64,000 nt of DNA from Antennarius striatus (GCF_040054535.1 NC_090784.1:11653001-11717000), one strand, 5' to 3'. Shown: positions 36,754 to 56,079, counted from the stretch's first letter. A program made the numbers and translations. Notes: generated by a model from the letters alone, not told the origin.

Positions 36754-38604
36754 ATGGATGTAACAGCAGTTCTGCAGTTTGCCACGATCACAAGAGGATT
36801 GTCACTATTTTTACAGGTAAGTTTCAGCAAGTCTTGATAATTATAATGGATTTTGCTGATTTGTTATCAGGTTATAGAACCTCATGATACGCCTTGTCGA
36901 TTCATTCAATTTTTTAATCAAATGTACCTCAGTGGTAGCCAATACATAATGTAATGTAAAGGTTACATAATGTTTCTGTTAATCGGTGTGGAAGTCATCC
37001 ACACACCCACGTGACCGTGGAATGAATCTGTAATTTTAATATTTTTTTTATACAATTCCTTGCAGGCTGTGTTGAACGCCGTCATCCCTGACCACGATGC
37101 TGATGCGTTCAGGCCCCCACGGACACGAGAGTCTCTGTACCTGGACTCCACAGTTGAGTGGTTGTTTGGTGGCCTCTCTCGTTGGGATGCTGAGCATTTC
37201 CTCTTCATAGCCGAGGGGGGGTACCTCTATGAGCACAACTTTGCCTTCTTCCCCCTTTTCCCTGTTATCATACGCGGTCTGGCAGAGACTCTGCTGTGGC
37301 CCCTGAGTAGCTGGCTGAGTGTACGGGGCCGCTTGTTGCTGGCAGTGGCTCTGGGGAACAGCGCTCTCTTCCTGCTGAGTGCAGTTGCTCTGCAGGCACT
37401 GAGTAGAGTTGTTCTACAGGACAGACGTCTGGCTCTGCTGTCCAGCCTGCTGTACTGCATCACACCTGCCAATGTATTCATGACTGCTGGATACTCAGAA
37501 AGCCTGTTTGCTGCTCTCACATTTGGTGGTCTGTTCCTACTGGAGAAAGGCTTCACCTTGAGAGCCTGCCTGGCCCTCAGTATAGCCACTGCAGCACGTT
37601 CCAACGGACTAGTCAACATCGGGTTTCTGCTGTATCTTCCATCACTGCATGCAATTTCCCAGATTCGTGTATATCGAGCAACGACAAAAGGTCATCGTAA
37701 AGTCTTCTGCTACATCTGGGTGATTATCCGAGTCCTCCTCACCTCCTTCTTTGGAACTGCAATTATAGCCCTTCCCTTTTGTGCTTTCCAGTACTATGGT
37801 TACAGGACATTTTGCACCCCATCCATCTCCTTGGATCGTGTCCCCGCTGCTCTCCTGTCACTGGCTGAAACGAAGGGCTACCGTGTTCCAGATGAAAATG
37901 GTCCACCACCCCTCTGGTGCATGAGACCCCTCCCCCTGCTTTATTCTCATATCCAGGATGTTTATTGGGATGTAGGCTTCCTACGATACTTTGAGTTGAA
38001 GCAGATACCAAACTTTATTCTGGCTCTACCTATGGCTACTCTCGGTATAATGGCAGCTTATGCATACTTTCAAGCAAATCGAGAACTATGTCTTAGACTT
38101 GGACTTTGGGAAACAAGTGAAAATCAAGGACTTGACAAGCCTACTCCAGGTATGTTCAACTCCAAAGTGTTTGTGTATGTTGTACATTCAACAGCACTTC
38201 TGGTCTTCGGAACATTGTGCATGCATGTACAGGTAAGTAAATTATTTAAATTGCCTAATTTCCAGGGGAGAAGCTGTTAATTTGCTCTGATTCCTGTTTG
38301 TAATCTACACGTATAGGTTCTAACCAGATTCATGGCCTCCTCATCACCTGTGCCCTACTGGATAAGTGCACATCTGCTCCTCCTCAATGAACCACTTCTT
38401 CATCGAAGAAAAACGTCAAACCCCAGCATACAGCTGCAGACGCATTCCAGAAATGGATTCAAGCACCCACCTCAAAACCCCATCACTGCTCTGCTGCCAC
38501 ACTTCACAGCCTGTTCTCCAATCACGCAAAGCATACTAGGATATTTTCTCTCATACTGGGTGCTCGGCCTTGTACTTCATTGCAACTTCTTCCCGTGGAC
38601 ATGA
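36754..38604 (+). CDS. pigv: GPI mannosyltransferase 2
   Basis: PIGV is a multi-pass ER membrane enzyme that adds the second mannose (alpha-1,6) to the GPI-anchor precursor from dolichol-phosphate-mannose. Three coding exons: 36754-36816, 37066-38232, 38317-38604; 505 aa (human 493). Exon 1 codes MDVTAVLQFA and ends just before AVLNAVIPDHDADAF in exon 2. The family-defining luminal block is SRWDAEHFLFIAEGGYLYEHN with FAFFPLFPV. Later matches are CITPANVFMTAGYSESLFA, ARSNGLVNIGFLL, FQYYGYRTFC, IQDVYWDVGFLRYFELKQIPN and the C-terminus SPITQSILGYFLSYWVLGL with LHCNFFPWT. Many hydrophobic segments are visible. The ATG at 36754 aligns with the human start region, although the human N-terminus is about 12 residues longer. 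It starts about 1.9 kb after the arid1a stop. Confidence 0.96.
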
Positions 38605-38984
38605 CTTAAAACTTACCTCCTTTCTCTATTTCTAAAGTTATTGTTTATCTATTTTATAAATTCTTCACTTGAATGCATCATTTTGACACAATCATGAGAA
38701 AACAACTGTTCTAATTATTGCATACAACTTGACCTAAATTAAAGTTGCAAATGTTTTTATTTAAGAAATTTGATTTTGCACAATTTTGTTAGATGTGCAT
38801 GGAACAGTTTTATACTAAACTCACAATGTACCTAAATCTTTCATGCACATTGTTGGGTTGTAAATTTTGGGAACATGGTCGTGCTTGGAAAAGGCATGCT
38901 TTTGTTTCTTTCTGCAGCAGAATATTTTATTGACCTTGTTTAATACCGCCCTGCATGTTTGGAAAACTTTTTTTTTTAATGTGT

Positions 38985-39005
38985 GTGAATAAAAAATAAA
39001 ATAAA
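38985..39005 (+). promoter_or_regulatory. Cluster of candidate pigv polyadenylation signals
   Basis: Three overlapping AATAAA hexamers within 20 bases, about 385 bp after the pigv stop. An ATTAAA also occurs near 38740. Confidence 0.4.
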
Positions 39006-39868
39006 ATATTAATTAAATAATATTTAATTGGTATGTGGAGAATTTCTGCATTTATTCTACAGTTATGTGTCATCCTAAAGAACATTGAATTTTTAATCTA
39101 GTCATCAATACAACAACACATCACTTTAGCAGATATCTTTTACTTCCACTGTTCAGTTAATAACCATAATTATGAAGTTATTTCATTAGTAACCACTGTA
39201 TTAAATATAATGTGATGAATTAAAAGGTTTATTTTTTTAAATCTTTTTATTAGATTGTGTGTTGTAAGACGTAATTTTGTTCGTATTTACATTATAAAAT
39301 GTGCTTTGATTGTGGTCCGACCCCTGCTGCCGGTTCCGTTCACATACAGGCCCCGGAGTGCCGGTTTGTGTCGGTTGTGCTCGTCTTTGATCCACCAATC
39401 ATCTCAGGCGATCCGTTCAAGGACTCGCACGTCATTGGCGGAGCCTGGCGCCTACGTCAACAGCTCACCGTGACGTACATTGATTGACTGCAGTAAAGGA
39501 AAACCGTAACTATCAGCAGAAGCTGGAGCCCGTCTGTTTGTGTTGAATAACTGTTAAGGACGGGTTAAACTAACAAAATTATTACCAGTATATTTGAATG
39601 GCGTAGTTTAACTACTAATGATGCTATTTAACCCTTTTTCAGTTCGTGATTTAATTCAGCTTCAAAAACTCCGGAGAAGAATGCCTCTCCATATCCACTA
39701 GCTAGCTAGCTAGCATACCGTGTCAGGATGGACAACTGTTACCGAGTGTGAGTCCGCCGAGCTGAGACATCCATGTAGAGTGTTTGTATACTGAGAGGAC
39801 CGTCTCTCGGAAAAGAGTTTCAAGTGTGCCTTTAGCTACCTCCGAACCGTGTCGGTACTGTTACCAAA

Positions 39869-42800
39869 ATGAAGAACTGCGAGTACCAGCAGATCGACCC
39901 GCGGGCTCTGGCAGCGTCACCCCCGTCCTCACAGACCCGGACCGGGAAGAGAGCTCAGCGGCCTCGGAGGAAGTGGGAAGTGTTTCCCGGGAAGAACAGG
40001 TTTTTCTGCGGTGGACGATTCATCCTGGCCAGGCAGAGCGGTGTCCTTCCGCTGACACTGGGTCTAATTGTTGTCACATGTGGCCTTTTCTTTGCATTCG
40101 AGTGAGTGTCTAGGATACAATAACAGCCCAGTGGTTCGGGGATAAAGATGCTTTTAAAAAACTATCCATTTTCCTTTTCAGTTGCCCATTCCTGGTGAAG
40201 CACCTGACCGTCTTCATACCTGTCATTGGCGGACTGCTTTTCATGTTTGTCGTTCTCTCCCTGCTGAGGACCAGCTTTACAGATCCAGGGATCTTACCCA
40301 GGGCTACCCCAGACGAAGCCGCAGACATAGAGAGGCAGATCGGTAAGGATAGGTAGCAGATGGGGGTGGGGGGCTTTGCCATATGGGGAATCTCTGGGAT
40401 GTTTGTCTTTAAATTGCAGACCTAAGTGGCTTACTGTGTTTTGTGGTCGAACAGCACAACATTCAGACTTCAATTTATTTGTGTTTATTCCTTCAGTATT
40501 GTAAAATTTCTTTACGCCTTGTTTTGTGCTCAAATCTGAAAGTCTCAGTGACTCTTGCCCCTGTACTTCTCTATTTTAAGATACCTCAGGATCCTCGTCA
40601 TATCGCCCCCCTCCACGAACCAAGGAGATCCTCATCAACCAGCAGGTGGTAAAGCTCAAGTACTGCTTCACATGTAAAACATTCCGCCCTCCTCGGACGT
40701 CCCATTGCAGCTTGTGTGACAACTGTGTAGGTAAGGATTTAATGTCAAGTTACTTCTTAATGCACATGCATTAAATTTAACAATATAATCATTTAAATAG
40801 TAAATGATTGTAAGAGGGTGGTGCAGTGGGTATCGCTATCACCACACAGTCAGGCGATTCCGGGTTCGAGTTCCGCTCTGTGCAGAGTTTGCATGTTCTC
40901 CCCGTGTCTGTGTGGGTTCTCTCCGGGTTCTCAGTCTTCCTCCCACCTACAAAACATGCCTTTCAGGTTAATTGGCTGGTCCCAAATTACCTGTAGTGTG
41001 TGAGTGTCAGCGTGCGTGGTTGTCTGTCTGTGTGATTCCACGGTGCACTGGTGTCATGCCTGGAGTTTCCCCTGCCTCATGCCATAAGCCAGCTGGGATA
41101 AGGATTCACATCACCTGTGTTAACCAAGTTGTCTGTATTTTGAATTTAAAATACCAAATACATACTGTTGATTTAGATTTGATTGCAAGGGAACCCTTTT
41201 GAAAATTAAGTTTAATTCACATAGTATGAATGAATCAGATTTCTTCTAAAGTCAGTAGTTTTGTATGTGCAGGATCTAAGTATTTCATAAAATGGGTTGT
41301 TGTGAATGCATGACGCCATTGGGATGATGACGTAAACTGTTCTTCATTGGGTGAACGTGCAGTGTCTTTAACTTGACATTTGTTCAACAGGTCCACATTT
41401 TTCAAGTTGGTTTTTAAACAATATTCTCATGGCAATATCTACGTGCACATCTGTTCTATATGTGGTCACTTTTTAACTGAAACTCTGAAGCTTTACAGAT
41501 TTGGAATCAATTTTAGCTCATTAAGAAAGGGTGCATTTTCCAACTATAACATCTTGAAATTACTTTAATATTACAGTACATGCTTTATTGGCTAATAAAC
41601 GTATGAGGCATTATTTCAACCAGCAAGAACTGCTTAAATAATCACGTGGATATCAGGCTAACTTTTGGAAAAAAAAAACTGTGAACCAAGCATTGAACTG
41701 GCTTTGATGAAAGAAATTAGGATTAATTGTATTCAATATTCTAGCCTTGTTACTGTTTACTAGCTATTATTAATGTGCTTCTAATCTCTGGCATATTAAC
41801 TTTTGTTACTTTCAGAGCGATTTGATCACCACTGCCCATGGGTGGGAAACTGTGTGGGCAAACGCAATTACCGCTTTTTCTACAGCTTCATTATCTCTCT
41901 GTCTTTTCTGACATCTTTCATATTTGGCTGTGTCATCACACATATTACCCTGCGTAAGTACATTCACTCTGTATGAAGACACAAATGCATTAAATAACTT
42001 TAGGGTGTTCTGTCATGTTAACAAGAAACTTTTTGCTTCTGATTTCTTCTATTCTCCTCAGGTTCTCAAGCAGGTAAAAGCTTTGTTCAAGCCATTCAGG
42101 AGAGCCCAGCCAGATATCCTTTTACAGACTAGTAGCTCATGTAAATGTTATTATTGGGTGAATGTAGTCTTTTTTAATTTGCTACAGTTCTTGGTTAAGA
42201 AACAACATGAGTTACAATGATGGAAACACATTTCCCTCCGCTCCACAGTCAAGCCCACACTGAATAGGATCAAAGAGTCAACACCCAGCAAAGCGGTGCT
42301 TTTAGGCAGATGGCGCTCCTCTAAAGGCTGCCTTGTGTTCTTGTGAGATGATGCCAGTGGCTTGATGGATATAATGTAGACTGGAGAGTGACTGGAAATT
42401 TTATTCACTGACAGGGTGTGAAGTAATTTGCCTATGGTATGCAGGACTATTATGTCGTCTTGTTGGAGTCAACATGACTCTAGTAATCTGTAAAGGTTAC
42501 ATTAATTGATCTGATTAATGTTTTGGAACAGATGGCATCAGTTTTGATTGTAATTATATCATTGCATAAAATATTACTCAGGTATTATATTTAATTCACG
42601 AGGTACAGTTTGTGAAAGAAAAATAACTGGGAGGAATACAAGTTATATTTATATCCCACATCTTTATCATCATCTTAAATTACCTAATGTCTTAAATAAT
42701 AAGTGGTAATTGTGATTATCATGCCTTAATTCCTTATGCACTGTGGTGGAGCTGGTTATTTGTTTCTTCTCCATCTGGTCTATTCTGGGCCTCTCAGGTT

Positions 42801-45463
42801 TCCATACCTACTTAGTTGCCTCAAATCTCACAACAAATGAAGATGTAAGCAAATGATCCATTTTTGAATCATACATTTGAGTTCATGATTATTCAAGCAG
42901 ACTTAATTCATGAACTGATGATTTATTTCATTTATTCACTGTGCAGATAAAGGGCTCCTGGTCAAGTAAAAGGGCTGCAGAGGAGTCCGGGAACCCGTAC
43001 AGTTACAACAGTATTGTAACCAACTGCTGTGTGACATTATGTGGTCCCATGCCTCCAAGGTGGGTGAAGATGTCCCAGTCTTGTACAGACATGTCGCAGC
43101 CTAGATATGTTTTTTTCCATTAGTCATCAGTGATGATGCTTAGTCAGCGTTAACTTGATAATAGCATGTGTTGCCATTACGTACCGTCCAGGTTTAGGTG
43201 TGCCAAAACATAATCCTTTGTTGTGTTCTCTAGTCTAATTGACAGAAGAGGTTTCCTGCCTAATGATGAGGCAATCCCTGCTGTGTCTGCCTCGGAGATG
43301 CCTCTGCCTCCATTTGTGGCCAAGAGCGATCCTCATATGGTAGGATGACCTCGCTTGTGGTCCCTCCCTGGCCCTGACTGTTTCGTAGCCCCTGTGCTGT
43401 TGTAACGCTGCCCCATGTGTGCCTTCTCCACATCCACCTTTGCTCCTCCAGTCAGAGTTGCCATTACTGCAGTACGTGGAAATCCAGTCCTGTGTTGAGA
43501 ATTTTTTATGTTTTATGTTATTGACACCAGCAAACAGGATGGATTTCTTTTTGAAGGAAGTCTCTGATCAGATCATCATTTTGAGGTTTCACTTTCTAAT
43601 GATGAACTACAGATAGAATTGAAAGCCAGATGTCAGCAGCAGCAATAATGAATCCACTTGCAGCCGTAGCTGGTATACCACAGAAACCTACTGAAGAGGT
43701 CATGTTATCTTGCTGAAATAATACTACTGTGTCATTTGTTGTTTGAGCACCTGTAACACTGTTTGGCATCACTGAGCACTTAAAAGTGCAAGAAAGTGGC
43801 CAGAGAGTTCTAGTACAGAAATTTAACCATGTGTTAATGTCAGTGCTGAGTTGTGAGATTGCTGGAGATTTATTTTTATTTTGTGATGATGGACAGTGAA
43901 TAGTTTTACCTTTTTATATCTTGTTTTTTTAATTTCTATTTATACTTAGGAATTCAACTTGTTGCAACTTGTCTACCTCCTTTTTGCTGTTTTTTTTGTA
44001 CGTTGTAAAGGTGTATGCACACAATGGAGTCGGTCCTCATAAGTAGGACATTCAAATGGTGATAGAACATGTATATAATTTGATTTATGAGCACTTTGTC
44101 ACAGATCATTCATTCTTCACATGCCATGAATATGTTTCACTCAGTACAATCAGCATATCAGATGTCTTGTTCATATCATTAACTTTTTATTTACTTCAAG
44201 TTGCTCCTTGTCTTTTTACTCCAAGTTTTGTTTTTGTTTTTTAATGCCTTAAAAATAAATCTTCATGATTGTATTTTGAGTTTTGAGTTTACTTCTACCG
44301 TTCTTTCCCTTGTCTTAATGTGCAGATTGGAATGTGGTTGTACTTTCTCAGGTTGTCATTAAACATACAGATTTTTTTGTTTGTTATGAACCTTTCTTTG
44401 GCGTGCTCCACATTCACTGCTAGATGGCAGATCTGACACTCAGTGATTGTATCCATTCCACCCTGCCAGGAGGAGAACTGTCAGGATTTTGCTTTGTCCT
44501 GCACAGAATGAAGGACACAGCTGCATGTATACGGGTCGATGGTAAGACGAGGGCTTGAAGCTAAGCCGATCATAACGCTCTTCACCTACATTAACCACGT
44601 GTTTTTCTAACATAGTTCATTTTTAGGTTTGGAATCACTCATCTTGCATTTGCACCTGTGATTGGTATGAGCTAACTGTGGAGTGACTGCTTTACTTTGA
44701 ATATGCATGTCTCGCTGCCATCCATTTTACCTTTAACACTCCTTCACTTGCATCACATGGGATGGGGCTGGTTTTTGAAGGCTGGTACTCACTTTTGTCC
44801 ACTGTAGTTAAATGAAATGCTTCTTCTCGCATGTGGTCTCATTGCACTGCATCACAAAGAAATACAAATTCTGTTTCCCTTTTTCCAACTCCATCAGATA
44901 CAGAGGAAAATGGGAGGAAATCTCTTCTATTCACACATCACTCTTAAGCCATGTTGCACACTGTTCATCAAACTCTCTTCTGTGCTTCTCCATTTGATTA
45001 TTTTGATGGTGCCATCTTCGCTTTTCAATGTGCTTGAGTGCTAAACATCATTTCAAGGGCATTTGTAGATTTTCTTTTGGTTTCCCCTTTGTCTTGATGT
45101 CTCCATCTTTTCTTCCTCACACAGTGCACTCTGAGCACCAAGGACTTGCTGGAGAGAGTGGTCCACTCCATTGACTTAAATGGCCTGTGCCTTCCTGGTA
45201 CCCCAAAAACCACCCCTCTGGGCTTGGAAGTTACAAAGATGGCAGCGGTTTCCTCTGAAGCGTCAGCTTCCGCTGGTTGCTCGCGGCAACATGCCCACAG
45301 GCCCGTGATGACTGTGTGCCCCTCTATGAGCAGGAGCAGCAGGAGGGACTCGCTACATTCTGTCAATCCAGCCTTCCGTCTGGCTTCTCCTTCACCATCG
45401 CTGAGCAGACCCACCTTGATTCTGGGTGATGCACCTGACATTGGCTTTGCCCCACTCTCCTGA
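39869..45463 (+). CDS. zdhhc18: Palmitoyltransferase ZDHHC18
   Basis: ZDHHC18 is a Golgi four-pass membrane S-palmitoyltransferase; known substrates include Ras proteins and cGAS. Nine coding exons: 39869-40101, 40182-40342, 40581-40730, 41816-41953, 42062-42113, 42742-42844, 42947-43059, 43234-43339, 45125-45463; 464 aa. The N-terminus [11 protein letters not shown] matches human MKDCEYQQ. The cysteine-rich domain runs [18 protein letters not shown], then the active-site DHHC at residues 185-188 ([20 protein letters not shown]). TTxE-like [17 protein letters not shown] follows the last membrane segment. Intron 5 is AT-AC (U12). Reading past the exon 8 donor gives VG and a stop at 43348, 354 aa, similar to the human ending (SMVGGHP). 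The exon 9 tail ([12 protein letters not shown], Ser-rich) would be the longer form. A teleost a/b copy cannot be assigned. Confidence 0.93.
40812..41103 (+). mobile_element. tRNA-derived SINE in zdhhc18 intron 3
   Basis: The head has an A-box-like GTGCAGTGGGTATCGC and a B-box-like GGGTTCGAGTTCC, about 40 bases apart. The body follows as GAGTTTGCATGTTCTCCCC, GGGTTCTCTCCGGGTTCTC, GGTTAATTGGCTGGTCCCAAATT and CAGCTGGGATAAGG. It is the most complete of the four copies seen in this window. Confidence 0.75.
42114..42741 (+). other. AT-AC U12-type intron of zdhhc18
   Basis: Exon 5 ends ...GCCAG and the intron begins ATATCCTTTT, a perfect U12 AT-AC donor. Exon 6 begins T-GTG-GTG-GAG after ...ATGCAC, so the intron ends in AC. 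The junction rebuilds [13 protein letters not shown], matching human PASVLELVICFF. No GT-AG pair keeps that frame. The branch-like GCCTTAAT at 42723-42730 puts the adenosine 12-13 bases from the end, within U12 limits. Confidence 0.88.
44254..44259 (+). promoter_or_regulatory. Candidate polyadenylation signal for the short zdhhc18 form
   Basis: AATAAA about 905 bp after the stop at 43348 and before exon 9. Use of this site would give the 354-aa form. Confidence 0.35.
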
Positions 45464-46460
45464 GTGCACCCGGTAACCGTCAGTTATCAAATGAGTCAGG
45501 GTATACTTGTTCCTGCTGGATGCAGTGCTGATCTACAAAGAAACGTGTCATGTGTGTTTCCATTTGTTATCTTTGTAATTTCATGCATTGCTAATGCATT
45601 AGCTGTTTGTTTTTCTTTTTTTTTGTTTGTGAGTTTTATCTGCAGTGTCCTATAATGTGTACTAAATTTGTTGTTCAGGGTGGAGGTAAATCTTAGTAAT
45701 ACTTGAAAGCACAATATAGTAATATTTTCTTAAACACCTTTTTAAGAAGGCACCCAGAGAATGCCTTCTCACTTTCCTCACAACCTCAAGCCATACATCA
45801 GAGTTTAAGTTCTTTGTAATATCTTATGCAAATAGGTCTGGGTTTACCTACAGTACAAGAGAGAAACAGAAATGGAACACTACTTGTATTGGGTATAGCG
45901 AACCATTTCAGGGCTATCATCCTATCGTTATGACAGGGTTTGTGTTGTAGCCTTAAGCAAAGGCACAGCGTTTCATATTAATGTGTGTTACATGAATATT
46001 CTCAGTAGGAGTGTGTCGATTAGAGCATTGTTTAATGGATGGTCATGAAATGTCTTTGAGTGTGGTGCAAGATCTAATGGCTCTTTGACCTTTTACTTTA
46101 TTTACAGCATGAAACTTTACCCTCTGATGGTGGAGTACAATCTCTTCTGAGAGTAAATAGGACTTGGATTCTGTCTGACCACTAGGGGTCAGACTATGTT
46201 TAAGAATTGAAGCCTAGCTGGAGGAAAACTTAGTTACATGCAAATGTTTATTTTATGTTTTATTTAAAATTTTGTGATCATCAAAGCTGTAGATATGCTA
46301 TGAAGATCAGTTACATAGTCGGTGAGTTTATGTTTCGGTCTGCATTAAGGCCTTTAGGTTGTGAATACGGTTGCAAGCAGTGCTTGTATGGAAACACTTG
46401 TTTATATTTTATAGGATCCCAAAGCAGAAGTGTAATTTTGTCAATAAAAGTGATCACTTT
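45464..46460 (+). other. zdhhc18 long-form 3' UTR region
   Basis: No coding exon is seen. AATAAA at 46443-46448, 980 bp after the long-form stop, is the likeliest 3' end. Confidence 0.35.
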
Positions 46461-48799
46461 TGTTGCCTTTGTGTGTTTCCAGCCAAGTATTTTTTTCTAT
46501 CTCCAGATTTAAAAAAGATGTGTGTCTGCTCATCGTCAACACAGTAAATCAGTGCTAGTTTTTTGATAGTTTTGTTCATTTATCCTGACAGCTCTCAGGT
46601 GGAAACAATGAGCAGGCGAATGTTAACCCCGTGCGGCTGGATAGGCACAGAACCAACAATGAAAACAATCTATGAATTTGTTTTGGTTGGAGTTTAGTCA
46701 TAGATGGATGATAGAAGACAGTTCCATAAATTACTATAAACCACAAATTGTAAGTTAAATCCCAGGGACGATTTTTAATATAGATGTCTCTGTGACTGCG
46801 TGGGAGACTAACTTCTTTCCATAATGTTGCTAGTATTGATGATATATGCCTTCTGGGTCCAGGATTGCCCTTGGTAACAATATTTTTTCCCTGTAATTTC
46901 TGAAATTGAAAACTGCAGTTCAGTAGTCTAACAGGAAATGATCACAGCTGATGGATGATGGCAGCTGGAGTCTGACTAGTCAGCTGTCACTACAGGGAGA
47001 ATGTAGCTGGAGGGTATTTGACATGGTTTGTGCAAGTCAAGGCTGCAGAGGATGCAGTGATTGGATACTGAATGTATCTTTTAATATCTTCTAAATTAGA
47101 GCGCAGTAAGGAAGCTAGTTGCAGTACATTTTTACTAGTTAATAACTGAACAATTTCTGTTATGACTATAACGTAATAGGTTTGGCATCACAGAAAAATA
47201 GATGAGAAGACAATGTTGGATTCACATTCTCATGAAATCTCATTATATAACTGGTTCCTGAAGATTCAGATACTGTTTATCTGATAATCAGGTAGCTTCA
47301 AAACGCTCTGCTGTAACAGAACACATTTTCTGTATATTCCATTAACATTAAACAGATGCTAAAACATTCTTCTCTCAGAAGAAAGAAAGCTAAAGCATTA
47401 TCACTGTCTCAGTCTGTCTTCTCTCGTTTTGAAAACATTTACGAAGGAAAAGAAATGGGAAGATTTGATTTCAGTACAACAGCAAACTTATCAGGCCATC
47501 ACTTTGTAACTGGTGTATTTGATGTGCTGACATGCACAATGAGACTTCACAGGCTGCAGATTTCTGAAGTGTTTAATACACTTTCAACATAACTGGTGTC
47601 ACTCTTTAGAGATAGATCTCAGTACCAAGACAGCACTGTGATTCATCACGCTCCATCCATTTCCACGTTCAGCCCCTGCTGTCATGTGTGCAGCTATGCG
47701 TCATGCTCTCACAAGTCTTCACCTCATCACTCAATGGTCTGACCAGAGCAGAAGTGAAGTACCTCTGTGATCAAAATGAGTGACTCTGTGACACTCGTTT
47801 GATTTGTGGCCATGGCCTGTGAAACATGAAATCAATGCATCATGGGTGTAACTTACACATCTTGTTTAAGATTTCTCAGTCCCTGCCATTAGAATGCATT
47901 ACGATCAGATAGTCAGCTTTTCGTGTGTAATTCAGCATCCAAACAATTGATGTATGCTGCATCATAGTCACAACAACATAGAGGAATGTTACTCCTAACA
48001 ACAGTCAAAGCCAGACAAAGGTAACGTACACTTGAAGCAGCAGTGTTATCATAATCTCTGAGTTTGGTGTGACGTAAACTGCATTTGTAGTTTTGACAAT
48101 GCTCAGCCACATGGTTGTGTACTGCTTTTTCAAGGTGTTAAACTGTGAGATTATACGAGTTTTGTATTTGGGCAAGGTTGGGCTTGGCAGAGTGTAAAAA
48201 CGGTGAGTACGTTTTAATACACAAACCTCACGTGAGATCTATTGAAGTTGTTTATTTGATGGGCTGTGTTTTTTGTTCGTTGGGTGATTCACTCCAGCAG
48301 TGTAACAGATCTGACGGTGTATTTTACTCATATATTTAATTGAAGTTGTGTTAACTCAGATATTATTACAATTATACAATTTAATAAGTTAACTCCAAAT
48401 GTTCCTCAGAATTAATTATTGATAAACTTGCAATTCTTGAACTTGATATAGACTGAGAGCTCCTACCCATATCTTTTAAAAACGGAAAAGTCTCAATTTT
48501 GATAAGTCCTGAGTATGACTTTGGACCTTAATATCTAATTTCTATTTTTCCATTGTACCATATCAGTTATATTTGTTATTTTTGATCAGATAAGATAAAT
48601 GAATAAGTCAGAAGACGTGACGTGTTCAATTCTTGCGAGGAAAAGACGTCAGTTGTGGACGATGGGATGGAAAAGGCATGGAAACTTGAGTTTGAGCCCT
48701 GGAGCTGGATTAGAGTTCTTGGAGCAGTAGCTTTTATTATCATCATGAAGGTTACATATGGGTCCAGTCAAATGTGCGGAACAATGCTTTGTGTACTGT

Positions 48800-48801
<2 letters not shown>
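46461..48801. other. Intergenic spacer, no gene seen
   Basis: Only short frames without recognisable similarity occur on either strand. No repeat end or RNA gene was recognised. Confidence 0.5.

Positions 48802-48871
<70 letters not shown>
48802..48871. repeat. (GT)n microsatellite
   Basis: About 34 uninterrupted GT units. Confidence 0.95.
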
Positions 48872-48872
<1 letters not shown>

Positions 48873-48944
48873 AAAAAAATACTACATCTGAAATACTGAT
48901 TGACAACCTGCTATTGTTATTTTTTAAGAATCTGTGTATTGATG

Positions 48945-49290
48945 CCCTACAGAGACAGCGAAATAGAGAAATACCCTCAGCAGTCTAGGCCTAGAGCAGC
49001 TCATCTAAAGGAACCTATGTTGTTCCTAATTGAAAGCTTTATCAAAGAGGAAGGGTTTGAATCTACTCTTAAATAAGCTTAGGGTGTCTGCCCCCCGGAC
49101 CAAGGCCGGGAGATCGTTCCACAACAAAGGAGCCAAATACCTAAAGCTTCTGCCTCCTGTTCTCTCTTAAAGACCTGACGGGTACCAGAAATCCTGCATT
49201 CTCAGATGGAAGAGCCCTCGGAAGGTGATTCAATGAGGTCTTCAATGTAAGACAAGCCTTGTAATTGGCTTCCTCACCTGACAGAAATAT
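48945..49290 (+). mobile_element. Probable interspersed fish repeat
   Basis: CAGCAGTCTAGGCCTAGAGCAGCTCATCTAAAGG, then GAAAGCTTTATCAAAGAGGAAGGGTTTGAATC, TGTCTGCCCCCCGGACCAAGGCCGGGAGATC and TAAAGACCTGACGGGTACCAG together resemble a repeat common in teleost introns. The class is not known to me. No ends were found. Confidence 0.45.
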
Positions 49291-49837
49291 ATCAGTCTGC
49301 ATATTTCTGAGTTACATAAACCATCCTGTCAACATCACATCTTGGCAGTGTCAGTTTCTGGTGGAGCGTAAGTTCAGTGTTATTAGTTTCTATTCCAAAA
49401 TAATAAGCTCTGCAGTTAATTTGCAGATGACACCCTGCAGATGAGTCTTTGGAACATGAGAATAAATACAATTTCAAATATTTTTTTTCCTTTTGTACAA
49501 GTTATGTAGGCTTGATTTTCTTTAAATCAAGCCTCCTGGTGGCAGGAGCTGTGTTGATGACGGCAACACGCTTTCGTTGGACTCCACCTGTAAGGGCGTT
49601 ACCAGACTAAAGTACACTGTATTTTTAGTCACTGCATATGAAAGCAATGTTTTCGTAATAGTTTGATCATCATTCTGTGACTTATTGGACATGAAAACCA
49701 AATCATAGAATTTGGAATCACACTGATGACTTGGTTATATTCATTGTCTTGTGACTCCAGTCCTTTCTGATCCATTGAAGTTTATTAAAATGTTAAAACA
49801 CAAACACCAAAATGACAAACAAACCAATCAAGGTTCA

Positions 49838-55980
<6,143 letters not shown>

Positions 55981-56079
55981 AAAACTAACCATCAGAACTC
56001 AGGTCCGGTTAGAAGTCCAGGGAAACCCTTTGGTGATCCAGAACGCACCTCAAGCGGGGCAGAGAGAGGACAGGACGCT

